64,000 nucleotides of DNA. It comes from Isoetes taiwanensis (lineage: Eukaryota; Streptophyta; Lycopodiopsida; Isoetales; Isoetaceae). Shown here in pieces: positions 36,507-49,286 of this stretch (position 1 is the stretch's first letter; every line of letters begins with the position of its first letter). The DNA lies in NCBI GenBank assembly GCA_021234155.1, contig JAJEKV010000013.1, positions 15,911,877 to 15,975,876 on the forward strand, read 5' to 3'. A program made the translations under genes and the position numbers. The notes beneath the pieces were generated by a model, which saw only the letters and a program-made list of their open reading frames with translations, was not told the DNA's origin and searched no databases.

Positions 36507-39500
36507 GTGTCAATGAAGGGGTATGCCCGCTCACATGGGTTGACTAAAGAGAGGTGCCGCTACAAAATTTTTGCTAAGGCCTTCAAATCTCATTATGTTC
36601 CCAGGGCTCACCGCTGCAAGCAGATTCAAACCTTTTATCACTGGGAGCAGAAGAACATGACCGTCCAAACTTACACGGATGAGTTCACGAGGTTGTGTTT
36701 GTATGTCTCAGGGATAAATGAGCGCAGAGCAGTTGAGGGGTTCATTGAGGGGTTATCCCGTACCTTGAGAAAGACGGTTCGAGCAGTAGACCCTAAAACA
36801 GTAGCGGAAGCAGAGGCTAAAGCCCTTAGCCTAGAGGAGGATGCTCCCAAGTATCAGCCGCCACGACCCTCTTCTTTTGGTCAAAATAGGGGTTACACAC
36901 CTTACAGGGGACGTTCACCTAGTCCGGGGCCTTCCGCCTCAACTGGATATTAGAAGTCAGAGAAGAAAGTCTCTTTCACAGTACCAGACAAGTCCACTAA
37001 TGCCACGGGAGCTTTCAAAGATATTCTCCAAGCCATTCCCAAGGAGGCTCGCGACCAGTTACCTCAGGACAAGGCTTGCTATCGGTGCTTCCGCCCAGGA
37101 CACCGCATGCAGGAATGCCCCTACATCACACAAACTGTGCAGGCCGCCCTTACTGAAGTGGATTGGGAAGGTGCAGGGGACCCAAATGATCCGAACCATG
37201 CTGCTGAAGTGGATGCGCCTGACTATATACAAGGTGAGTCCCATATTTATGCTGCCATTGAAATGGGCCAAGCCAATCATCAACCTTCTGTCATTTCCAC
37301 GGTTGGCCAAGTAGATTATAAGCCCTTCATTATCCTCATGGATACCGGCAACACACATAACTTTGCCTCCCATAGAATGGCAGAGGCTTTGCAGCTCACT
37401 CTTTTGAAATCTAAGCCGCGTCCAGTTACGTTGGCTAGTGGGGCCGTGCGCCACACACGGGGTCGACGCATTAACTTGAACATCCAGCTGCCAGGAGCAC
37501 CTGTTGCTCTAGGGGCCGAGATAATGGATATTGGTCGCTATGATCTCATTGTGGGCATGGAGTTCCTGGCTGCTGCAAAGGCCCACATTGATTGCGAAAA
37601 GCGAGAAGTTACCTTCAATGCAGCCAACGGAGCCCGAGTGACCATAGCAGGTAAACCGGTTGATCCCGTTATGCAGTGCATCTCATTACGTCAGTTGCAT
37701 AGAGCTATCAGAAAATCTCAGGTTATTGACATGATTCGAATTGCCTCGGTAGAAGTCAAGTCCAAGCAAGATGAAGTTCTTGACAGCTTGCCTCTGGCAA
37801 TAGCACGTATTCTTCGGGAATACCATGACCTTTTACGGGAAGAAATTCATCGGTTGCCACCCTTTAGAGGTGTGGAGTGTGAAATTACCTTAAAACCAGA
37901 CACCAAGTCTACCAGCAAGGCTCCATATCGAATGAGCACTCCGAAGTTAACAGAACATAAGAAGCAGTTACAAGAGCTCCTCAGATTGGGCTTCATTCGA
38001 CCTAGTATCTACCTCTTGGAGCCCCGATACTCTTTGTGAAGAAGAAGGATGGCACCTTGAGAATGTGCATAGATTATCGTCAACTGAATAAGCACACTAT
38101 TAAGAATTGGTATGCTTTACCACGTGCCGACCATCTAATAGATCAGTTGCAAGGGGATAAATATTTTACAAAGATTGACCTTCATTCGGGATATCACCAG
38201 ATACGAATTAAGGAGGATGACATTCAGAAGTCTGCTTTCCGGATATGTTATGGGCATTATGAGTTCACTGTGATGCCCTTTGGCTTGACTAATACCCCGA
38301 CTACCTTCATGAGGCTGATGAATGATGTCTTCCGTGAGTATCTTGATGATTTTGTCATCATATTCTTTGATGATATCCTCATATACAGTAAACCTAGAGG
38401 GTCATGAACGGCATCTTCGTTTGGCCTTGCAGAAACTCAGACGCCACTTCTGTATATGCCAAGTTCTACAAGTATAGGTTCGCAACCACCAAGGTTGATT
38501 ACCTGAGACATATTGTGTCTGCGGAAGGGATAACCACAGATCCAGCTAAGATTGAAGCAGTAAAGGATTGGCTGATTCCAACCAATGTGTCTGAGGTTCG
38601 CAGCTTTTTAGGTTTGGCCAGGTATTACAACAAGTTTGTCAAAGACTTTGCCAAGCTCGCTGCGCCTTTAACGGACCTAACCAAGCATGAAAAGGTTAGG
38701 GACTGGGTGGCACATTGGAAAGACAAAGTTCAAGCTGGATTCTAGTCATTGAAGGATGCTTTGACAACGGCCCCAGTTCTCACCTTGCCAGACCCTCAGA
38801 AGGATAAGTAGGTTGCTACGGATGCTAGTAAAATAGCTACCGGTGCCGGTGGCATGTTAATGCAAGCGGGTTGGGTTATCACGTATGATTCTAGGAAGAT
38901 GAATGATGCGGAACGACGATACTTCACGCATGACCGGGAATTACTTGCTGTCGTGCGTGCCTTGCGCATTTGGAGGCATTATTTATTTGGGAGACGGTTC
39001 CAGTTGGATACTGATCAGCAAAGACTCCAATACATTTTCACACAACCCCATCTCAATTTGAGACAAAGACGATGGATGGAATTCCTCGAGGAATATGATT
39101 TTGAGGTTATCTATAAGTCTGGCAAGCATAATGTTGTTGCTGGCGCGCTCTCCCGACATCCATTGGTCACTCGAACGCATTGTAATGCCATATCCACGCT
39201 TTCTAGCGAGTTTGGGAAGCAGATACAGCAAACTCTCTCCATGGACCCAGAATCCCAGGAGATATGGCAGAGTGTATCCAAGGAAGCCAGAACAGACAAG
39301 GAAAGGGAGGCTTTCCGCCATTATAAGAAGCAAGCTGGACTCCTTTATTATAAAGATAAGTTATGTGTTCCCGGACATCAGGAGTTCGTAAGCTCATTCT
39401 CCATGATACACATAACAATCCTATAGCAGGGCATGCTGGATTTATAAAGACATATTTCAAGATCTGCTCCAGGTATTTTTGGCCAGGCATGAAGAAGCAC

Positions 39501-40690
39501 ATTGCTAAATACATTAAGCAATGCCAGATCTGTTAGCAAACGAAGGCTAAGCAAATGCGTATTCCAGGGGAACTGCAACCCCTAGATGTCCCCAATGCAA
39601 AATGGGAAGTTATTACCATGGATTTCATCGTGGGGCTTTCGCGCACCTTAAGAGGATTTGATGCCTTAATGGTGGTGGTCGACAAACTTTCTAAGATGGC
39701 ACACTTTCTGCCGTGTCGTACCATGGACATTGCATTGGACATCGCCTTGTTGTTTACCAAGGAGATATTTCGCCTTCATGGGATGCCCCGTACCATTATA
39801 TCGGACCGGGATCCTAAGATTGTTAGTGCATTCTGGAAAGATTTCTTTAGCACTATTCAAACTAAGCTTGCCATGAGCACAGCTTATCATCTGCAAACAA
39901 ATGGTCAAACAGAGCGTACCAATCGCATAATTGAAGATATGCTACATAATTACGTCTGGAACAAGCAATCTCAATGGGCAGATTACATCCATTTGGTGGA
40001 GTTTGCCTATAACAGCACTAAATAGGAGTTCTCAAGGATGTCTCCTTTCATGATCAATTACGGCTATCAATGCCTCACTCCGGACACGTGACATAATCCA
40101 GTTTCCAAGGTGGAAGTTTTTTAGCAGCTGCTTACAGATATGCAGGCACTTGTGGAAGAAGTTAGAGCATATTTGCTAGCTGCAAAAGCTTGGCAAAAGA
40201 GTCTTGCCGATTGACATCGGACGCTGCGAGAATTTCAGGTCAGTGATTCTGTTTGGCTAAAGATCAAGGTCAAGCAAGCCAAACTTAAGATTGGCAATTG
40301 TAAGAAGCTTACACCTAGATGGGCGGGTCCTTTTCAGATAACCGAAAGGATAGGTCCTCAGGCCTACCGATTGGACCTACCCGCACATTTAAAGATTCAT
40401 AAAGTTTTCCATGTAAGTCTTCTAAAGAACCATAATCCTGATCGAGAAGAGATTCTTGACACACCAACACTTCTGGAGATGACCGAGGATCAGTTGGAGA
40501 TTGTGCATGAAACCCTCCTTGATCGCGCATACAAGCAAACTCGTGGAACTCAAATTTTGCTACTTGGTTAAGTGAAAACACTTACCCACAGAAGACGCAA
40601 CATGGGTTCTTAAAGAGGATTTGGATAAGACTTACCCGGACTTCATGAAAGAATGCAGGGTCAAACCATTCAAGATGCGATCAACTCCAA
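36507..40690 (+). mobile_element. Ty3/Gypsy element without LTRs, broken
   Basis: This is a second, different Gypsy lineage. Gag at 36507-36953 has FYHWEQKNMTVQTYTDEFTR. It is followed by a CYRCFRPGHRMQEC knuckle, protease (ILMDTGNTHNFAS), reverse transcriptase ([26 protein letters not shown]), RNase H, integrase (VVVDKLSKMAHFLP, QTNGQTERTNRI) and a chromodomain-like end with EDATWVLKEDLDKTYPDF. I see no LTRs, primer site or target duplication at either end. About eight breaks separate the open segments. The LTRs were probably lost by deletion or truncation. Confidence 0.88.
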
Positions 40691-40692
40691 CC

Positions 40693-41333
40693 CTAACGGT
40701 AAGCCCCTCGAACCTTGCATAGCTCATCATGTCGCCGAGTTAATTGAACTGGGGAGAGGTCCTCTTGCACCAAAAAGGGAGTGCCCTTAAGGTGACTCCC
40801 ATGCTGTAATACGTGCAACCTACTGAAAAATGCATCAAAAGATGGCGTGGCCGATCGGGCCGATGTGCACCCACTCTCTGCGTTGTAAAAATTCATGGAC
40901 TCTGAACATGCATGGTGTCCGTAAAAAAATGTGCATCCACGTTGTTTTTTGAACCAGAAGCCGTTTCCTGGATTCCCACGAGACGCAGGTTCAAGTGCCG
41001 CTCCTGCTGAGGCTGGTCTAAACCTGGACTCCATGGGCCATTTGAGGCGTGTATGCTATTCAAAGCTGTTATTGCTGGCTCCTGAGCCGCCTCTTGCCTT
41101 GGAGCATCCGTATCCACATGTGGCTGTGTCTCAACTCGCCTCAGTCTGTACCATGGCGTCTGCTCGGATTTTGTGTGCTGGCAGGTCTGATGCTGGAGGG
41201 TCTGGTGCTGGAGGGAATTAGTGAGGCGGATATACTCCTGCATCAAGTCTTGCAAGATTGCTAGAACTTGTACCCAGCTGTCCCTGGGCATTTCCACGAA
41301 TATTACTGTATTAGTGATTGCAGGCCAAATCAA
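40693..41333 (-). mobile_element. LINE ORF1-like fragment
   Basis: The minus strand reads LNLRLVGIQETASGSKNNVD and, further on, LKGTPFLVQEDLSPVQLTRR. The pairing of an LR(L/I)VGI.E motif with a later LKG....V.EDL....R.R motif is typical of L1-type ORF1 proteins, which bind RNA and act as nucleic-acid chaperones. A glutamine-rich stretch (QDLMQEYIRLTNSLQHQTLQ) lies upstream, where ORF1 proteins often have a coiled coil. The two parts lie in different frames, so the copy is broken. It abuts the end of the Gypsy fragment. Confidence 0.5.
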
Positions 41334-42325
41334 CTGAAGCCTGGCGTGGAATGTCGGAAGGTGGTTGAGGCATGTCTGAAGCCTTCAGAACTGAAGATGT
41401 TTCTATTGGAACTGCACTCGACTTGGCTATTGGTGGAGGTGGCAGACAGGGCTCAGTCGTACGGTCTTCCTTGCCATAGCCTTAGCTTTTCGACTCATGG
41501 CAACTGGAGGAGTGCGACATGTCTTGGGGGTTGAAGGGAACTGGTAAGTGGACAATTGATAGTAATTGAAGAGATCTTGGCTGGGTTGGGCAAGTCGGTG
41601 GCAAGTATGCTTCGAAATCTGAAGAAAGAAGAGGGGCTGGAAGGATGTGCAATTGGCTGGCTCCGATATCTATAAGGAAAAGAGGTCCATGACTAAAAAG
41701 GGATTAATAGCAACAGAATTACCTGGCAGGGAAAAAGAAGAGACGTCATGTAACTGAAAATCCTAGACTTCAGATCTGAGAGCCGACGCCTGGACTAGAT
41801 CTTTGCTTCAGCCGATGCCTAGACTACTGGATCGATGCTTCAGCCTGGGTGATTGGTGCTTACAGGGCTGACGCCGGTGGCGCCTTGGCTCCTAGGCGGT
41901 GGAGGGATTGATTAGACTAGTATGTGATAGATCTGTAGGGATCTGCTGCTGTCGCTGCCTCGATGTGTTGCGTTGCTGCTATGATGCGTTGCGGTGCTGC
42001 TATGGCTGGGCTTATGCCTGGAGCAACCACCTGAGCGAGCTCACATGAGCGAGGGCCTGGGTGCTAAGGCGGTATAAAATATGATTATATTGACTTTTAA
42101 ATTGTGGTTTTTATTAATTTTTTATTTGAACATATGCCACGTGCCAATAATTGATTGGTTATTAGACATTAGAAACAATACACTGTTTTCAAAACATATA
42201 TAAAGCATTCACTTTGATTCTATTCTCCAAGATTCCTTGATGCTCCATTGCATGCCTGCCAAATGTCAAAATTTTTTTTCGGGGAACATTTTTGCAATTT
42301 TGCATTTTTCTAGTTCTTTGTGGCT
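41334..42325. other. Unassigned stretch
   Basis: No convincing gene was seen. The segment 41550-42060 is rich in 'gctgatgcct' and 'gctgct' type motifs and may belong to the adjoining LINE-like fragment. From 42060 the sequence becomes AT-rich ('cggtataaaatatgattat') ahead of the next open frame and could hold its promoter. Confidence 0.4.
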
Positions 42326-42758
42326 ATGGCGGCCAGGGCAGCCACGGCGCCCTTCCAGCTCCGGCTTCTCAAGATGTTCCCGCTCCTAAGCACCAAAGAG
42401 GTCGGCCACAAAACCTTGTTTGAAAGGTGACGATTTCTACAAGGTTTGCCCTAGATCTGCCGTTTCTTGATGGGCCTCAAAATCGGTCTCTAAACTCTAG
42501 TTTGCTTGCTATTTGCCATGCTATTGATGTGTCTACAGCCTAAAAACCACCAAATCGGGTCTGGTAGCCGCAAATTCAGCTTGATGGGCCTCAAAATCGG
42601 CCTCTCAGATTACGTTTCTTCTTGATGGATCTCTAAATTCCAAAGAAGCCCCATTGGATAAAATCGTATCACGGTTTCAAAGCCCATTGTTTAGAAATGT
42701 CACCAGTAATTGTCTTCTAGGAATTATTTGCAGGGAACATGCCCAGTGGATTAGATAG
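42326..42758 (+). CDS. Possible two-exon microprotein (41 aa)
   Basis: I do not recognise this product. Exon 1 (42326-42426) starts at an ATG and reads MAARAATAPFQLRLLKMFPL onward. It ends in AAAG|GTGACG. A good acceptor (TTATTTGCAG) at 42733 opens exon 2 (42734-42758), which keeps the frame and adds REHAQWIR before a stop. The first 20 residues are basic, hydrophobic and free of acidic residues, as in a mitochondrial presequence or a tiny membrane-complex subunit. An AT-rich TATA-like stretch lies about 250 bp upstream. The match of splice sites and frame supports it, but a spurious model is possible. Confidence 0.35.
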
Positions 42759-42843
42759 ACAACCCAGATCCTTTACCTGTAATTTTTCCCTCTTCGTTGT
42801 TAATAGATGAGTGTTTGAATCGACTCTGTATGATTTTAGAAGC

Positions 42844-42893
42844 AACCCAAAGGGATTTTTTATAGTAGAACCCAAAGGGATTTTTTATAGTAG
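42844..42893. repeat. 25-bp perfect tandem duplication
   Basis: Two adjacent identical 25-bp copies (42844-42868 and 42869-42893) each start 'aacccaaaggga' and end 'tatagtag'. They lie just 3' of the microprotein candidate. Confidence 0.9.
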
Positions 42894-43080
42894 AACTGCT
42901 CTGTCTACAACTGTGAGGTCGAATTTGCTGCAAATTCCTATGCTCTCTCGCTTCTGTGTTTACCCCTTCCCTTCTATGTCCCTCCCTTCTAAGGCTTGCC
43001 GTCCTTCTCCGCCAAACAAAGTACCTTGAAGGCTGTGAACCAAGTGACTCTTTTGCTTCATACACGTTTTACGGATTAAT

Positions 43081-44324
43081 GCTTGAGAAATGGCCCCCCA
43101 TAAAAAAAAAAGAGGAAGGATTCGGGGGCTAAAAGGGTCAATGACACCAATTTAGATAATATAAATACTGTCCTATTGGCTCAGGTTCTTGTGGTGCAAA
43201 AAACTAAACCTTACCCATGTTCTAATGGCTGCTTCGAGGCATGCGAATCAGAGCTCTGCTCTGGGGATTAACAAGGCGTCTATTTTGGGGCCTGCAGATC
43301 CGGTGCATGGGGCTCACAAATCGTAGTAGCCAAGCTTCATCCCCAAGCATCTGGTTTGTGCTTCCTATAATGCCAAAAAACAGGGATAAAGCCAAAACCC
43401 GTGATAAGGCACAAACAAGAGGAAGTGCATAAGTTGAAAACACCTCTATTGCTTAAGGGCAAATAGACGAATCGATGAGGTATCTTTTGATTCACGGGCG
43501 CGTTGACGCCAATCAAGGAAGGTCCCTAATACACTACGCCCAAATGTTTTCCTCCCTAAATCGTGTGATGAACAAGCCACCCGCTTATCGGTGCTCACAC
43601 TTTTACTCTATGATATTTAAATCCTTAAAAGCTAAATTATTTCTACCCCATTAGATATCATTTTAATTTGCCCTAAGGCAACATGTTAGCTATTAGATTT
43701 CGCACCTCAACCGAGGTCGATGCAAAATAAACAACATGGGGCAACAACCATACTTTGAGACCGATTTATATTTCAACTTTGAAATTTTAACTCTTAGATA
43801 AAGACTCAAAGTTTCATCGATGATTTTGTGCAATTCAAACATTGGGGTATACACTCAATCACTTTATATTTTGTGCTAAAATGATATATAAGGACTTTTT
43901 CAACCATTTCTCGGTTCCCAACTCAACAATTGGCGGTTTAACTACTACAAGTCTTCAATATTGTGCTCACATATTAGAACACCGTGAGAACACTCATTCT
44001 GGTTGCAACCTTGGACCTTGACTCTACTAAAAGTACTCTACAATTTGCAATTTTAATGTTTGCAAATGCTCCGCATGTCGCTCATTAAAATTGGCTTGCC
44101 TACCAGGATTATTCCACATTCGCATCATAGGCCTTATCAACATACTAAATTCAGGTGTATTTGGAAGGCGAAACTATTGAGCAGACTTCTAATGAGCGTA
44201 TTGTATGCTCACAGCAAAAATAAGTATCATGATCAACTACGTCCCAATGCGGACTATAATAAATCCATTGCTATACAAAACTAGAACATAGACTCGGGCC
44301 AACTTTACAGGGTTAGGACTAAAG
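43081..44324. other. Unassigned stretch, possibly a non-autonomous DNA transposon
   Basis: No clear gene was found. The part 43090-43440 has a lysine-rich open start (MAPHKKKRGRI) with stops further on and may be a LINE ORF1 beginning. The rest shows no signature. The right edge is the GC hairpin at 44325-44367, so some of this may be the interior of the element that hairpin terminates. Confidence 0.35.
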
Positions 44325-44367
44325 AAATGTTCGCGGCGGCCTTGGCCGCCGCGATAAATTTCTTGTA
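44325..44367 (-). repeat. GC-rich terminal-type hairpin, copy 1
   Basis: Read on the minus strand it is TACAAGAAATTTATCGCGG, then a GCGGCGGCC/GGCCGCCGC hairpin, then GAACATTTC. It matches 55373-55414 read on the plus strand over about 40 bp. The outer CAAGAAATT-like end followed by a GC hairpin resembles CACTA-type termini (CACTACAAGAAA), although the exact CACTA is not present. Confidence 0.5.
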
Positions 44368-45838
44368 TTTGTAAGATTGTTTCTCCATATTAGTGTTGCT
44401 TTACTTACATGTCTAATTTTTTTTCAAATTATGTGGTTTTTTAAATTTTGATCCAAAAACAACACTACAAATGAAAGGCCATGTGTGGTCTTTTATTTTA
44501 TTTTATTTTCGTTGAACCAACATTTGAAAACAACAACTACTTGAAAAAAAATGATGTGTCTATTTTCTAATTACTACATGTCGCATTGAGGAAAACAACA
44601 TTTGAAAACAACAACCTGTTTTAAACAAACATGTGGATTTCTAGAAAACTACGTATCTTTTTTGGGGGAAACAATGTCAACTTAAAAAAACACTACAAAT
44701 AGAGAAAAAAGAACAACACAGATAAAAAAGAGAAAAACAACTCTCTTTTTCAGTTTTTCACCTATACTAATATTCAAAGACAAACAACGCATGGCTCCGT
44801 TCCTCAAGGTTTGGAACATTTTAATGCACACCACGATTTCGACACTTCTTATGTGGTCCAGAGAAATAGCAAATAATTAGGATGCAATAGGAGGAAAACT
44901 CAAACACAGAATCTGCATCCTAACCGGTTCTGTGTGTCCTCATAATGAGGTCTAAAACATAATGGGATGTCATATTTACACTGGGCTTGTATTTTTTGCC
45001 TTCCCGAAAGAAGTTTTTAAAGAGCTGTCTGCCCTTTTGCTTTCATAGGGTCGCCCCTTTGAACAATTATGGCTTTCGTTCCACGTGGCTATTCCTCACA
45101 TCTGGCCGAATCTGAGGCACAAGGAGGTCTGCATGTTTGCATTAACCCTGACATAGATGAATAGGGCAAGCTCATGCTATAATATCTTTCCTTAATCTGC
45201 AAACCTACATGTAACAACAGAAACAAAATACACTTTACATTTCACATGCGAGTTTGAAAGTTATGACTACAATTTATTACAAACATCAAAACCTGTTTTG
45301 ATGTTCAGAGCCTGCAATTGGAAGTACCTGGATTGCATTGGATTTGCATGTCCTGCGAATGGAACCTGTAAAAGGTTGATCTAGATAAAAAAAATTGGCT
45401 AAGTAAATTATAGCTAAGCCATCTGCAAGAGCATAAGAGAGAGACATTACATTATTAAGACAATGATGCAAATACATGCAATGGGTATAACTTTGAACCA
45501 TAAACATATGCAACATTTACTCTAAAATGCAAACAAATCCATATGACACTTCCAATGAAAGAATGCATGTAATGTACGTACATGAAAATTTACGCTATGA
45601 TGCCACCATAAATATGGAAAACCTCTAGGTTCTAAGATCCTCTTTAAATTGCAAGGTATAGGTCTTTTGCAACACGAGGAAGCAATGTGAGCAGTTTGTG
45701 CAGTCCATAATTTAGCAATGAACTTGTTGCCTCATTTTACATACAAGATCACAACCTGCATGCATCTACATGAATAGTATATATGTATGTATGTATGTAT
45801 GTTGTACAGCTTGTCAGTAGTCTTTATTGCTGCCACAA
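44368..45838. other. Intergenic AT-rich stretch
   Basis: No gene was seen. The part 44440-44760 is made of imperfect 'aaacaacatttgaaaacaac' type repeats. Around 45780 there is a short (TATG)n run. Confidence 0.5.
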
Positions 45839-45839
45839 T

Positions 45840-45968
45840 TTTTTCCCTCGAAAACCGGGGGGAAAGGGGGTGTTGTTAACTCAGGTAGTAATACGCCTGC
45901 TATGCTGTCGTATTGGTCCCATAGGCCGATTGGCCTCGTTAGACAATAAAAAGTATTCATTCATTCAT
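45840..45968 (+). mobile_element. SINE 3' part with (ATTC)n tail
   Basis: The plus strand ends 'gttagacaataaaaagtatt' followed by (CATT)n. This is the same GACAATAA-plus-microsatellite ending found at 9916 and 53606 on the minus strand. The upstream body shares 'gaggcc/ggcctc' motifs with 53640-53670. It lies about 130 bp before the LpxK start codon. Confidence 0.45.
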
Positions 45969-46096
45969 TCTCGTATTGTGGCTAGTTATATGTCTCTCTT
46001 TTCCAGCCAATTTGCTAGGCCTACACAAATCAACATATCCAGTTTGCCAGGATTGAGAAAGATCGAGATTAAAGTTGTTTGACATTTAAGTAGTAG

Positions 46097-48376
46097 ATGG
46101 AAAGACTTCGGCGGAGACTGAGAAATGCCGTGGTGGTGATAAGCAGGACCCCCGATTCGCAACTCTCTACTCTGTCTCCTTTGCAACGTTCTTTGTTGCC
46201 TATCTTAACGTTTGCTAGTTGGTTTTATGGAGGGATTGCTCATCTCAGAGCGCATCTCTACAGCTTGGGATTTCTGTCTAAGACCAGGTACCTATTTTAA
46301 TATACAGTCTCTTTTGTCCTTATTGCCGAACCGGGGAATTGTGGAACTTGCATTCTGAATAGATTTATTTGTCACTTTAAATGTGGCCAGATTGTCTGTT
46401 CCTGTCATAAGCGTAGGAAATATTACATGGGGTGGCAGTGGAAAGACGCCCATGGTTGAATATCTGGCTTGGTGCTTTCTAAGAGCAGGGATCAGACCTC
46501 TTATACTTTCTAGGGTACATATCTCAATTGTTGAATTGGACCCTTTTACCCTTGAGAACAAAGTAGTTCTGCATTCTTATACATTAGTTTTTTCCTCCCT
46601 GGGTAAAACAGTTTTGTAGTAATTCTATTATATTTTATTCTTTAAGTTCTGAGAATGTAATGTATTCAGGGATACCGTGGGGGGGATGAGATTCAAATGC
46701 TTAAGGCACATTTGCAGCCGTCTTCTGCAGTTATTGGAGTGGGTGCAAACAGAGCACGGGTTGCTCAAGGTATTTTAGAGGCTGAGGGGACAATGGAATA
46801 CCAAGTCTTGCAGTCTTGCATACATTTTCTTAACGCTATGTTCAACTCAAAAGTTATTCCTCCACCAACTAAGGGAATAGGCGTGGCAATCTTAGATGAT
46901 GGTTTTCAGGTAACTTGTGTTAAGTGTGTTGATACCATATTTTGTGTTCATTGCTGCTGCTGCTAATAACATGTTTATGTGAAAACGCGTCAGCATATGG
47001 TGCTTCAAAGAGATCTGGAAGTTGTGATGGTAAATGCCTTGACATTTTTGGGCAATGGGAGAATGATACCTCGTGGACCTTTGCGGGAAGCTGTTGGATC
47101 ACTAAGACGAGCAAATGTTATAGTTATTCACCATGCTGACTTGGTAACAGATCTGCTCTTTAGCCTTGCTTTTTTGTGAGGAAAAATAACACTAGATGTT
47201 CATGACGGAAATTTCTTTGCTCCCATGTGAAAAAATACCATTCTCCTTGCTAGTGTTTTATGTACAGGACATATTTTTTGGGACCTATATCTAATAGTTG
47301 CTAATGCTTGGTACCATCATCGGTTGCTCTTTTCTAAGACTTCTCATGGCTGTCCCATTGTCAGCACCCATGTTTTTTAGTTCTATATATCAAATTCAGG
47401 TTGATTACTTATGTGCTGCTGTTGAATGTGCATAGGAGTGCTTCAGTCATGGTGGTGGCTTTTCAGGTTACAGAAAAGAGGTTACTTTCCATCAAAGATG
47501 TCCTTTCTGAGGCAGTTGGCACAGAAACTGTTTATATATACAGCAAGATGACCCCGCATAACTTTTTTAAACCACATAATTTTCAAACGGAAACAGAAAA
47601 GATTCTTCTGGATAAAGTTAGAGGATACGTTCTTCTCTGTGTGACTGGAATAGCTTGCCCTGAGTCACTTGCTCTGCAGCTGAAGGAGGTAATTTTCATT
47701 GCTGAGTATTGTACATAAATACTCTTAAAGAAACGTCCATGGTATCTTCTAATATCCCATCTCATATAAAATTGAAATAACCAGCTTTTGGGTTCTTTCA
47801 GCTGGGCCCTTATCATGTAGAGCAGTTGGATTTTGAAGATCATTATATGTTCCAATCAATGGTATTGTGTAATTTATTTGCTGCAAGCATTTATTAGGCT
47901 TGCTGATGACAATCTTACACAATTTCTTTTTGGATGTGGTTCAGGATCTAGCAAGGGTGGAGGTAAAAGTCCTGGAACTGAGGGAGAAATTTGGAAGGGA
48001 TGTTCAGGTTCTCATTTCAGAGAAGGTAAACTATGCTCTGGAAGAATGAGCAATGACTGTTTCAAGGTATATCATAGAAAGGGTGTAAGAATATCCAGTT
48101 TGGACTGCCTTATTGATATGGCCATTGCTTCCAACGTGGCTTCTTGTTCCCTCAAAAGATATCTAGTAATGTTATTTTGAAATCCTTGTTCTTTCTACAT
48201 GAAAACATAATAGCTTGATATTCTACCAGGACTATAACAGGAATCCTGATGTTTGGATTGAGGTTAACACATTCGACGTGTTGATACTTCATTCTTCTTT
48301 GGAGATCTTGGAGTGCCTAGGAATGCCAAGTAAATTCAATCAAATCCTTGCCGAAACAATTAATAGCTGGAGGTAA
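46097..48376 (+). CDS. LPXK: Tetraacyldisaccharide 4'-kinase, organellar LpxK homologue
   Basis: LpxK adds the 4'-phosphate to the lipid A disaccharide. In plants the family is organelle-targeted and nuclear-encoded. Eight exons join cleanly: 46097-46287, 46391-46514, 46670-46909, 46994-47143, 47467-47688, 47802-47861, 47945-48025 and 48230-48376. All introns are GT-AG, giving 404 aa. An N-terminal hydrophobic segment (about residues 28-50) precedes the P-loop GNITWGGSGKTP (73-84). DDGFQ (181-185) and the downstream GNGRMIPRGPLRE are also LpxK signatures. Length fits plant homologues (bacterial forms are about 330 aa, plus an N-terminal extension here). The start is the first ATG, in a basic context that could target an organelle. 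The gene looks intact and converges on the SUMO-ligase-like gene. Confidence 0.93.
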
Positions 48377-49286
48377 GGTGCTGGCAGAAGGTGGTACAAT
48401 GATATTTGTGCAAGAATTATAAAGTTCATTCTAACAGAAGCCAATTTCTCGGCCTGCATATAGTGACAGGGAAGGGAGGTGAGCTGAGCTCTAAGAAGAT
48501 TATGTATTTTGTTCTCGATTCAAAAAATAAGAGCTAGCAGCAGCCAAGGATTACCAATTTGAAAGAACTAAGAATTACGGGCATTTAGACTGCTTCCAAT
48601 GCCATAGATAGCAGACTGCTGAATATATGTCATGCCTTTTTTCTCTCTCAAATTAATTTTTGGGAATTTTTTTGGCTAAACTGAATGTCAATATCGAAGA
48701 TGAAAACCCCTTTCTGCAAATTAATGTGTGTCTAGATTTACGAGACACTTATTCATTCAACATTACACTACCAACGCCTCCTCCCAATATATACTATGTG
48801 GAATAGAAAACATTATTCATTGATCATTACACTGCCAGCACTATAATAATAGTTGAAAGGAGTATTTGACTTCTCTTCCATTATATTGGAAATGTATAGG
48901 ATTATGCGGAGTTTGAAAGCTCTGAGATAATTCCAATATACGCAGCACAATAAATCAATAAGCTAGACCTTAACCTCTGACGGTGTAAATTTAATACAAA
49001 CTTTTTTGATCCTGCAGAATATTTGTTTGGCGCAAACAGTAATATAAGGATTTCAGATATCTAAACCCACTCTGTTATTCACAGCACCGATGACACAATT
49101 GTAGACAGCTATTTTGCCCATATTTTAGTTCAGACAAAGCAGTTACTTGAGATGGATTATGGTACATGAGATACAAAGATCTACAAATGAGAATGTGGTC
49201 CAGTAAAAAATTTAGGACCCCGCTTTTGTAGGATGAAAGCAGCACCACTTGCCCAGGTAAATTACATACAATCTGTGACAGCAGAT
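48377..49286. other. Intergenic region between convergent genes
   Basis: This holds the 3' flanks of the LpxK gene and of the SUMO-ligase-like gene. No open frame of interest. Two diverged copies of a 'cattcaacattacactacca' type segment lie near 48750 and 48815. Confidence 0.6.

Noticed and set aside
43536-44388. Complete CACTA element starting at 'cactacgcccaaatg'
   Set aside because: The supposed left end does not match the hairpin-bearing right end at 44325-44367, and no target duplication was found.
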